From Phoronis australis (taxonomy: Eukaryota; Phoronida; Phoronidae): DNA of 64,000 nucleotides. The notes under the pieces were generated by a model, which saw only the letters and a list, made by a program, of their open reading frames with translations, was not told where the DNA came from and did no database searches. Where the stretch lies: positions 456,958 to 520,957 of the forward strand of contig NMRA01000247.1 in NCBI GenBank assembly GCA_002633005.1. The letters are read 5' to 3'. A program made the translations under genes and the position numbers. Shown one piece after another: positions 14,401 through 26,400 of this stretch. Every line of letters begins with the position of its first letter. The first letter of the stretch is position 1.

Positions 14401-17400
14401 GAAATCAGCAGATTAGATGAAATCTTTCACAATGTTGCATAATGTACTCAGGGCAGCGAGGACAGATTATTTATTAAGTTGAGGCCACAGATTGGAGCTG
14501 ATTGAATTCACCTAAATACCGAATGATAATATTAAAAATTTGCAAACTACTTGGTTAGGGTAAAACTTCCTGTTGTAGCTTTGAAAAAAGTCGACAAAGA
14601 ACACTGAGATTTGGCAGGTGTTGGCTAACAAGTTACGCAGAAAATCATAAAAAATTAATTGTGAATTGTTGAATTATTTTTAGAAAATTCTCACCTAGTA
14701 GTTCCATAGACTTTTCGATGAGAAGACATCAATCAGTATAGAAACCAAAACTATTGTATTTTTAGGGCATCAAAACTGACAGAAGAATGTGAATTTTTGA
14801 CACAAAAATGTTCTTTGTTGATTAATTTGATTAAAAATCATTAAACAATTCCAAAGAAAAACAGCATTTAGTGTTTCAATGTAGTCTTGACTATTATATT
14901 TTCAAAAAATTGAGATATTTTTTAAATATCCATCAGCTGTCATGATTATTTTCAAAACATCATTTAACTTACTTTAAACTTTAATTGGTAAATCAGAATA
15001 CATAAAACATAACTAAGTAATGTAATTAAATATGCACTGTTCTACAATTAGTTTATCATTACTTGTTTGAAACCACAATACATCTGTCCAAGTTAATGCC
15101 CAAGTTCTGACATAAATATCACCCTCCATTTTTCCTTTTTCCGTTTTGAATGCCTATCTCAATTTTTCAAAAAACAATCATTTTACAAACTGTCAATGCT
15201 TGGCTCAATACCCCATAAGCTCCAATGTCCAGCTCAACTTTCAAGTTTCTCAGTTTAAACTCCCAGAACAAACATGAGAAATTGCATAAAACAGAGATTG
15301 TGATAATCTTATTTAATTAATATTAAATCACTGCACTGAAATATTGGTTGGGGGTCACTTGAACAACAACAGAGGGTCATTAGGCAAATGAGTTGAGAGT
15401 GTTGTCCTCGCGTATGGCTGAGAAATCAAACAAAATAGACTTGTTTAATGAGAAAATACAGTTAACTTCTAAGCCAATTAGCAATCATGGTTTCTGTAAT
15501 TTTCTATGTCAAAGGTCAAACCTAGAACTGGGAATCTAAGGTGAAGAAGTATCAAATAACCCCAAGAAACCTGAGACTTGTGTTGAAGTCTTTATCAATA
15601 AAGAAAATAATGATTTTATGTTCAAGAATGTTGACATCTACAGACATTATATAGTCACTTAAGGACTTAAAAGTCTTAAGGCTTGTTCACGCGACTCTTT
15701 TGTGCGGAAAATTTTGCGAAATATTGTGCGGAATCGGGATTGCAGAAAAAAATTATCACGGCAATGCAGAAATACAGCAATCCCAGTTTCACAAAATTTT
15801 GCAGAATTTATTTCGAAAAACACTCTAGATGCTGTGACATTTGTTTACACACATACTCGACACAAACTGGAAAATTAACGATACATTTATCACACGGCGC
15901 CCCACGTACAAGAATTCCTGCTTTATTTCCAAATTCTCGAAATCTCTGTTGTCTTGCTATAAAAATTGGTTTATGTAAAATGTGGTCTGACGCAGAGACG
16001 TGGTTACACATTGGCTTGTGGCAAGAAGCCACAGTGGATGGCCAGCCATCTGGGATGATGAAGGACGGAACAGCTTTCGAATCAGGAACGAACTTGAGAT
16101 AACAAAACAAAATTCAGTTCTGTTCAATCACTTGATGTGTTACGAGTCCTTGTAAATAGCTGCCTTTGTGTCAGCGGCGCATTCTTTTCCTTCCGTTGGC
16201 ATTTTCAGTTAATAGAACTTGCGTAATTGACAAGAGTCCCATGAATGCTCGTGGATTGCGGAAATTTTGGCGAAATGGAATTGCATATTTTGTCTGCAAA
16301 GCTGGCACAAAGAGCATGCACACACACACACACACCAGGTCTTTATGCAGAGTACATCCTGGGCTTCCAAATGGACGCCCTAGCACTAATATGGACGCTC
16401 TGGCAATGACGCCCAATGTATCATTTGGACGCCCACTGTCAATAGGAACCTTTCAAGTTCGGACACACAGACACACAGACACAGACACACACACAGACAC
16501 ACACACACACACACACACACACACGAACACGAACACATACACACACACATCCGATAACTAGGGTAAGGCATAAGTTGTCGCTCTGTGCCTGACAATGAAC
16601 ACCCACGCCTCGCAAAAGAAAACCCGTCTATATGCAGCTAGTAATTACATCCGCCTTGCCCCAAGTTTGCAGTCACACAGCAATTAGAATTGGCACAAGT
16701 TACTCTAGAACAATTTACCCCACCTTGATAAGATGGAGTGTCACACAGCCCCCAAACCAAGAGACAACTCGTTCCCGGAGTAACTTGTTATAGGGTAAGT
16801 CTCTGTGTGGACAGCACTTATGAAGGATTCTTGTGTTTGTGTAAATCCTCTGAAAATCAATTGCACTTTGTCCTTAAATGTCCTTAACAGCTGCAGATGT
16901 TCACTCAAGGTCAATACCCAGCGGATAGTCCATTTTTGAGACATTCGCAGGCATAACTTGTTTGACTTGTAGAAGAGCAGCTTACCTAAGAAATCTTTTA
17001 TATTACTTCAGAAACCATTCTCTCCAAAATTCCATACACTATCCATTCTAAACATTTTATCACCTTCAAATTTCCACTCATTCCATATGTCTTGTTACCA
17101 TGGCAATATAACTGGGTCATGTGATTAACACTAGGTTATGTAACATTAAAAATAAACTTCAACCTGTTCAACATTTACTTTTGTAGTTAAACACAAAATG
17201 TTTCCTAACTTAAGTTTAAAAAATGTTATAAAAAAGGCAAAGTTACGGTGAATTAATTTCTTGAATCCCAACTAACAGATTTTTATGAATGCAACAAGAT
17301 TACAGCAACACTTCATAGAAAAAGGAATTCATCAAAATTTTGTATTATGTACTTTAAAACTAACTTGTCCCGTGAGTTTGCATATAATCATTTCCTAAAT

Positions 17401-20400
17401 TCTTTATTGTTAAAGAAAACTTTTATCATTTTATGGAAATATGAATTTTGAAAACACAAATCTTTTAAAAAATAACTTGAAATACGAGATGAACCACAAA
17501 TATCAAGCAGTAACTATAATTATCCTGACTTCCCCTCATATAACTTTGAACTCTACTATTTCTACATAACATTGTCTGCTTCAAGTAACAATCGCTTAAA
17601 TCGTTAATGTGAAGATCCCTCCAACGAAGTTAACGAGATTTTGATCTAACTGGCATAAAATGAGTGTAGCCAATCGAACAAACGATTTGGGTAATTAAAT
17701 CTAATTAAATCGAGCATTACGTCACTATATGGTTGCTAAGGTATGATTGAATAACATTAAGCAATGGAATCTGATAGTGATTGGGACAGACCTTTCTGTT
17801 TGTTCATGCGAGAGTAATATGTGTGAATAAAGCGATAAACACTAAGGAGACGACACAGAGGAGTGCCTTCATTACTGAACACGATTTCTTTGAATTCACG
17901 CAAATCAATATCAATAAAAATTGGTCAGTAATCAGATTGGAGCCAGTACTGTAATGACGATACATGGAAAAATCTCACTGATTTCGGACAAAAACAATTG
18001 CCACAATTGATTTCTTCATTTCTCAAAAGTATCTTACACTGTTGTGAATGTCCAGAATTTGTCAACATTGTCAGATGGTGGCTATGGTAAACAACAGATA
18101 AATTGCGAAGTATTTATTTTGTGCTAATAATCTTTTATAAAAAATAGAAAATAACAGTTTCACTTGTTTGCCATATTGAGTCTTAAATCGGTAAGAGTTA
18201 CCGTAGTTCGTTTCATTTTCATAGTAGTACATACGCACATAACTTTTTAATGACTTGTTTTATTTATCATAATTCTTATTTACAGTTCACTTTGCCTCAT
18301 TTTTCAGGTACTAAAAATTCAAAGAAATTATTTCCTTAGGCATCACCATAATGATTATCACCAACAAGAACACATAAATCACAGTCCCTTATGAAGTTGC
18401 TAATTTTTATTTTCAATTGCCTAAAATTCACTAAAAGTTGAAATCAGCGTCACTCAATTGTGCTGTCCATTTTGTTGATGTGCAATTAGAAATTCTTAAA
18501 TTACAAATAAAAATTATCAATTTAATTTTATTGTTTATTTCCAAATTTGATATCTTACTAGAACACAAATTAATGTTAAAACTATTTTCCATGTGTACAA
18601 CTAAATGAAGAAGACAGAGTATCTTTAATTAACATTGCTTTAAGTCAGTTGTCAATTTTGAATCAAAAGAAATCTTCAGAAGGAATGCAAGGTCTGTGGT
18701 GGCTAAAATCTTGAAAATGTTTTCATAACTTTTACTTTTTCACCTATATACTAGGGCATTTTTTATTTTATCACATTTCAAACCATTTATGACTCAGTTT
18801 TTTCTACTAGTAGTTTTATCATTATAGATATTTTTTGCATTTTTAGGATTTAAGTACATCTTGGAAAATTGGATTTTTTTGGACGATTTCTCTGTACCTA
18901 ATAGATGAACTTTTCCAATATATTTTTGTAATTCAATTTGGTGCACCTAAATTGTGACTAGACACAATGAGAATACCAGGTAAATGTAGTAAAAAGTTTG
19001 TTCAAAGCAAAAAGTTGCATTTATTTTTTTCCAAGCAGATTTTTCACAGCTTTCCAACAGTCAAGTGATCCAATAGTGTTTCCCGGAGTGCAAAGGATGA
19101 TAAATTCCTGATTTACCTTCAACCAACAAGGTAGATTACCCAAGGACAATTATTCATGAAAGGTGAGAAATGCTACAAACAACACACCAGTTGACTAAGA
19201 AAAGTGAAGAAAACATGACAGATAGCATTCACAATTATCACAAGTTTTACCTTGTGTGTACCCCTCACAGAAAGCGTACACAATGTTGACAATAATATTT
19301 GTCAGCATTTTTTTAATGTCTGCAAGTTTCATTATGCTTTAAATTTCAGTGTTTGTGTTCAAATGTTTAAATGATTCTCTGTGAACTATTAGCATACTGG
19401 TACGGTACACCACCCTCTTTCTGCTTATTGCCCACCCCCTGAAAATTCCAAATTTTAGCTCTTAAGCACCCATGCTTGGCATACCCACTCAACTTCAATT
19501 TATACTACTGAGACTTCAAGAGCCTGAGTCTTGGTGAATGCCCATCACATCAGAACACTGAGCACACACCTCACTTACCTTTGAGTAGCAGATGGCCAGG
19601 GCCAGTTTCAGTGGAACATAAAAAAATGTCTCATTTGAGTAGAAAATACCCATCCTCTCCTGCTCTTTATTGAAGGAGGTATGAAATGATTCTTTTGGCA
19701 CATGTGCGTTCTAATCTACCTCATCGATCATAAGATTGAGCCAAAAAAGCATAAAACCCTGAGCATGATTAGAGTGCAAGCAGCACATGGCCAGTTTATT
19801 AGGTGTGGGTAATGGTTGCATTGGAATATTTAAAATATTTGTTGCATAAAAAGCTAGGTTACGCGCTACTGATCTACTGTGCGCAATCACCCCATCCTAG
19901 AAAATAAGCTTACATGACTGTAATCTGGCAATGCTTTAGTTTCCTTTTGTCCATGAAAACCGACGTTAATATAGCTCCTTCAGCGTTAACCCAATCGACT
20001 GTTCCAATAAGTGCCCTACTCGACTTCTCAGAAATTTTGTTTTTAAGTGTCCATGCTCGACCTAATGCACACCCCGATTTTAAGCTCCCGTTAGGTTACC
20101 CAGAAGATTATGCAGCGACACGGAATCGCTCAATTTTGCATTCTCACATTGTCACTTTTATGCCACAGCAGAATCTCACCAAATAATTGACAAAATTACA
20201 TTTAATTCATTCTTCAATGGATTCTAACATTGTTGTGAATGGTCACGACTTTTCAAAATAGTGCGTTGGTCTGTAGGTAGCTACATTGCATCACCATTTT
20301 GGCACTATATGTCATTTATAAGAAAAATGAGAAAAGAAAATTTCACCTGTCTGCCATATTGTGTATTAAATTGATTAGATTTTATTGAAACAGCAAACCG

Positions 20401-23400
20401 TGGAACGGAACTGTCCATCAACCAAACATTTTTAAAATTTCAAGCATTTAAAAACTATGTGAGATGAATATTGAGACAAGTTGCCTGCAGGTAAATATTT
20501 TAGTGCACCGTCTGAATAAATTTTAGAAGTTATAGCAACATGTGCTTGACACACCCTGTATAGAAATATGGACATGGGAAAATAACCTCTTGTCATTGTC
20601 ATTGGTGGCTGTGGAGCCCAAACAGATAAACCATCTGTTGATTAAGACAATGCATTCACATGGCAGTAATAACAACTTTGAAGTTTTGGTTGGAGTTTTC
20701 TTTATGTTTACTGAAGTAGTTTATACAGCAACAACAAAACTGTTTTAATGGATTTACAAGTTGACCTAGGTCTGCCACAAAGTAACAGCACAGTATTGCT
20801 GATTTGACAACAAAGTAACAGCACAGTATTGCTGATTTGACAACAAAGTAACAGCACAGTATTGCTGATTTGACATTTCTTCTCAAGAAGAGTTACATGC
20901 TGGAGGAATTTATAAAAGCAAAATTTATACAAATGCGCCACTTTCAATGAGCATTTGTTTCTTTTTAACTGTTTTCATTCGTGTTTTGGGTCGGAACCCT
21001 TAGTTTTATTTTTTCAACATGGCAAGTTAGCATTCCTAATTAAGCCTGTTTTTTTTTGAAAATCTGGCCGTGGTACGTCATTTTTTCGTTGCTCGCAAAT
21101 GTTCAACAAAAAAAAAATACCAGATTTACTTATGTACCTTTGTATAGTTTTTCAAAAAAAAAACATAACCTTGGCTGAAATTGATACAGACACTCGTTTT
21201 TTTCAGTCGGTGAGCGCAAGTGTAAAACATGAATTGGGTACAGACCCAGCTATGCTTTCTTTTGGCCTTCCACAGAGTAAATGAGTAAACTGAATGGAGT
21301 GAATTGATGGCTTCAACTGCAAGATTTGCAGCCGATATCTGGAATTACTTCAGTTTGCTTTTATCGCTTGACCTGATTAGCGTTACGCAGGTTCTTTGTA
21401 AAAAACTACACTACTTGCTCAGGGCAATAGTTGGATGCAACGTGCCCACATTTTGAGAACCAGTTTGATGCTCATTGTTCAGTAGAGAAAGCTGGTTCTC
21501 AAAATGCAGACAGATTATATCCAACAATTACCCTTGTCTAGGTTAACGCCCATGTCCAACTTAAAACCCTAAAATTCTGAACGTTAACTTATAACTGACC
21601 ACAACTGAGGAAGCAGTGTGGCCTACTGGGATAAGAGTCTTTCACCTTTACTCAAGGTCATAGGTTTGAGTTCCACTGGAGTGCACCTTGGCCCTTGAGT
21701 CTCTAGCTCCTCAGCTCAGTTTAACTATATACGTATTATTAAAGCATAAAAATGGTTCCTGATGCAATGGGCTCACCTAAGCGGCCTGCACACATCTGGT
21801 AGTGCAATGTGTACCAGACCACCTGCATTTATTTTGTCATAACTAACCATGAACCATCCAGGAATGTTCATGATATTAAAATTGAAACTGGTCTGCTGGA
21901 TTACCTTCTTTTTAGTGAGTTGCGGTCAGTATTAACAGTTAACTTTGGTCATGGATCAAAGTTAACAGCGCCAGTTAACTTTGCAGTAAACAAGTGGATT
22001 TAACAGTGGAGCATCGACGCTGCGGTGCAGTATGAACAGTCAACTTTGGTCCCATCGAAGTTATCGCCAGGGGCCACTGTTATATGGTCAACAATTGCAG
22101 GGCAGTGTCATCTCTAATAGTTGCTTACATTTCACGTGAATTAGCAAATGTAAATGTTCTCAAATTGTCACATTAAAAAAATCTTAGCGTGCACGCGATG
22201 CATCAGCGCTACCTTGCAATAACCTCGATGACAACAGCGTCACCTACCGTTTCCTTCAATGTCCGTTCACTACCGAAGCCGGTATGAACAGTTCAGTTAA
22301 CTTCACAGTTTACACTGGAGTTAGATCAGTATGAAAGCGCCTTTGCACTTAAGTCCGACATAAATGTAGATCCCTGGACATTTATCCAAATTGACCGCTG
22401 TGATAAACGCCCAACCACCGTACTTTTCGGTTGTAATCCGGAGGAGTGCAGTAATTACTTCAGAGAGTTGTCAACATGAGAAAGGCCTCTTATGGGTGTA
22501 AAATGTAATAATTAAATAAAAACGTTTAAATAGATTTTGCTTCCCAATATTATCCAATGATGAACTCATGGTTAACATTTGCTACCACCAATTGTTGTTT
22601 AATTAAACTGCTGATACGCGATACCATCCGATGTTTGTCATTCACACATCTAAAAGTGTTTCTGAGAGGCAATAAAACCAGTTGCAGAAATCTATCAAAT
22701 TACAGGCAGTGATTGCAATAGCAGACACCAGCATTAACAGGGCTGTGTTTACCTATAAAGAATGGGAATGAGATGTATATTTACATCAATTTGTGCACAT
22801 TAAAAGGAATTGCCCTTTATATGGCTGCTGCCTCTGATATCTCAATCAGGGGGTACCCCAAGGTATAAATCACAAGAAAAAACAAATCCATGATGTCACG
22901 CTTGCCCAAACATGAGTCCCTGGAATTGGGTTTATGAGATGGAATAAAATGCTGATGGGTGCAAGAATGAAAGCTGAGCTGCACATCAAAGGCTGCTGAG
23001 GCTGGTCTTTGTTTTTATTAAGCGATCATCAGCAACAATTGTCAGATGTGTCAATGGCATATTAAGACATCAGTGGTGTAGGATTTGGATGTAGTATGCT
23101 TCATTAGAGGAGGGCTGCCATTATCCTGCCAGCCATGGAAACACATGTAATTACTGAATGGCTGGTTGAACTGCTTACAATGGATACTGTCATGAGCTAG
23201 AATGCACGCTTAGTGTTGATGGGCACGTCTGGGCGGCGTAGCACTGAAAAAAGTGGGGGCTGCAGCCCCCAGCCTGCCTCTGGCGAACCACCCATAAACC
23301 ACGGTCGGCGTGGCACTGAAAAAAGTGGGAGGCTATAGCCCCAGCCCCCTATGGTATGCCACCCGAAAGATAAGTCAAATTTTCTTTTAAATACAGTAAT

Positions 23401-26400
23401 ACTCAAACTTTGGATAGTACGATAAGTGTGCTCAGTCAATGTCACCACACACCAGCAGAGAAGACATGATATTTCATCAATTTCTGATAAAATTAATTTC
23501 CAAAGTGCCACTTTTCAAAAACTTCTACTACCATTTCGAATATCCAGTCATTCGTGCCTGGTGGTAGCTATGATAAAGGCCTGGAATGCGATAAAGTATT
23601 AATTTGGGGTTACGTATTTTTTTATTAAATTCAATTTCACCAGTCTGCCATACTGTATCCAACATCGATGAGATATTAAGGTGATTTATTTCTTGCAGTG
23701 TTGGTGATGTACCACTGGATCAGAGAGGTGGAGAATGCTTTGAAAAACCTGCCCTTCCAATCCCTAATCTACAAGAATTAAAGTTTTCTAGATTCCCTTG
23801 AATCACACTGCCGGTTCATCTGCACACAATTCCTAAATGACTACTCAGAGTGTTATTTACATCGGTCGCTTGCGTAAACATCTTTTCATAGAATACATTG
23901 GGTAAAGTAGAGAACCTAAAATTCTTTTTGAGTGAGCCTTCACATCCATTTTACACAAATTAAAAATAAAGACAGGGCCAGTTGGTTGTCTGCCATTTTT
24001 TCTTTGTTGAGTCATTCCAGTGCTAGAGGTATAAAACACATTATAAAAACAACTTAGCACTGATAATTGGTAGGCACAAGATTCATTTGAAAACAAAAAC
24101 GCAGAGGGAACAGGTTCTACGACAGGTGCGGATTTTTTTTCCACGAATGCGTGAGGAGTATGCACATGTGTTTTCAATGCCCAGTTGGGAACTGGTTTAT
24201 TTAATATTCATAAATAACAGCAATATACAAATCAAGCACTTAAAAAATGCAATCTTCAACTTGTAAAAAAATCATGTTTTGTATAAAAATTTTGATTCTC
24301 TACAATGCTCTGTAATAAAGTAATCAAAAATGAAAAGAAAAAGAAAGGAGACATGTAAAAAATATTAAAATATTTAGAAATACATGTTCTGGGAAATGTG
24401 CCACTTTGTTAGCAGTGGGGATATGGATACTGAAAACTCACCTCTTTTTTGCATGTAAGAAAACAGGTCATCAAGGAACTCTTTACGCTTGGGGTCGTCA
24501 CTGAGCTCATAAAGCTGAAATGAATTCAGAAAATGTCTTCAAAATCAGTATACGAATATTTAGTGTTCACTCAAGGCTGCGTTTTTGCGTCATTTGACGC
24601 AATAAAGTTAGAGAACATGCGTTGTATAAAACCGATGAAAAACAAATTTTAAAGTTTGGTGCACTTTTTCGCTACCTGTGTGACAATGAAATGGACTCCA
24701 TGCACTTTTGGAATGTGGACTCCAATGTTTGAAAGTGAAAGATTAACACTGTATATAATGTGTCACAAGCTTGAAACTTAAATGTGAACCAAGTACACAC
24801 AGTACGGATTCTTGAGGAAAATAAGCATAAAATAATTTCCAAAACTACAAAATTTTATTCTATCAAAAGAAAATTTAAAGACATTTAACTGGTAGATCGT
24901 ATTAAGTGGCACTCATTATTTTAAAATTTGCCTATAGAGGGAATGAAAATCCTAACTGACAGATTACATAAATTCACCTGAACAATGGCAAGTTTCCTCT
25001 CAAATGCGGATCTGCACCATATCTTGGTACGACTAAAAATTGGCAGCTTCCTGTCATTTTAGGGTTATTAGGAAGTTGTCCTATGCTTCGAAAATTGTGG
25101 TCGCCTAACTCGCAACACTCAAGTTCAATTAGTGCCATAACAAAGAGATGAGCTCAAAAACGTAAACTGTCATCAAGAAGAAAAGCAATTTCAGAATTAG
25201 TTTGTAAATCAGCAGTTATACCGCCTAATCCTTGGCTGATAGGAACATTCTGCTAAATTTCACAGAGAACCATCAAAGAACTTGAAGTAAATGCAAAACA
25301 ATAGCCAAAAGGGGGCGCAAAAGTAGTTGGATCAATTTGAAAACTGATCTCCATGAAATTTCTTATTCATTAACTTAACAACTTTCAATGCCATTTTCAA
25401 GGGATTTGGCAGAAAATCAAGAAAAAAATTAAACAAAAACTTAAACTAAGTAGCAAAAGTGTGAGTTATGAGGAAATAAATAAAATGCAAAGAATAAATA
25501 GACCATGGGATGTCTATCGTGTTTCAGATGAAATTGGGGTATTTTGACACAAAGATGCATTTACAGCGGATGTGTTGCCACAATTGCAGATTTCTGCAAG
25601 GATTAAGCAAGAAAATATCACTTAAGAATATTATGTAAATGTAACATTTTTTTTTCCCCAGATGGCATTGCCATCTAAAATCCCTCATGGTGGTCACTCG
25701 GATATCTCCATATCACATTTCAAAGTGAAACATATACTCTAAAACACTGTCACAGTGTATGAGAAATATTCAGTTGTCCATGGAGCATACTAGTACCTTA
25801 TGTAATTGCTGACATTGTTTACTTCTGTACCAACAGATTCTCTGCAGGGGGAGGGGGGAATTTAACTGCACAGGGTGCTTTATCCGAACCCGCACCACTG
25901 CAGATAAGGGATGCGTTCGTTCGTTTACTGGACCTGGATGCCAAAATGGAAAATTGCAAAAAAATCCATGGAAGGCACTTAGCCACACATGGGCACTTAA
26001 GTTGCTTAAAAATGGCACTTAAGATATTTTCTGTTCTGTATCAGGCTCATACTGTACATGCTCCAAAAATAGTTGGTCCTCTCTTAAATCAAGCACACAG
26101 CTCTGTGTCCACTAGGGTACCTCTGAAAAATCCAGTCAGCCCAAACCCATCACCAATTGCAGTCTATTGGACAAAGTTTAACCTATCTCTGCAAATGCTC
26201 AAGGCACTTATGGTGAGGTAATTCGCATCAGGTTAGTTTACAACAAGAAGAGAGATGAAGGCTGTGCCTAGACGCCAAGGCAACACACTGTAGGAGTTGT
26301 GTTCTTCATTAGTTGGCCAAATTAGACACACATTGACGTGAAGTGTTTATTACATCAATTGAAATCAAATAAATTGAGATCACAAATAAATACAAATCAA

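Larger units (their letters stand above)
5844..24441 (-). other. ARID3: ARID3 intron 3 (18.6 kb)
   Basis: A long GT-AG intron interrupting the ARID coding region at Gly252. No protein-coding gene is recognised on either strand; the ORFs present are short and without family resemblance. It contains the foldback at about 9.92-10.54 kb, AC-rich microsatellites (16.3-16.55 kb), the SINE at about 21.6 kb, a 33-bp tandem repeat (20.8 kb), a GC-rich duplicated block (23.2-23.4 kb) and copies of other dispersed repeats described separately. Confidence 0.85.

Noticed and set aside
15683-16110. Overlapping ORFs of 139 (plus) and 100 (minus) codons
   Set aside because: Both frames are open over the same DNA with no known motif. 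There is a diverged direct repeat of TGCGGAAATTTTG-type sequence near 15702 and 16257, but not enough to call an LTR or a gene.
16166-16595. His/Thr- and Cys/Val-repeat ORFs on both strands
   Set aside because: Translations of the (CA)n microsatellite, not proteins.
20777-20875. CRISPR-like repeats
   Set aside because: The units are directly adjacent with no spacers, and the DNA is eukaryotic.
20656-20947. Repeating peptide ORFs (ILCCYF units)
   Set aside because: They arise from the 33-bp tandem repeat, whose length is a multiple of three. No evidence of a gene.
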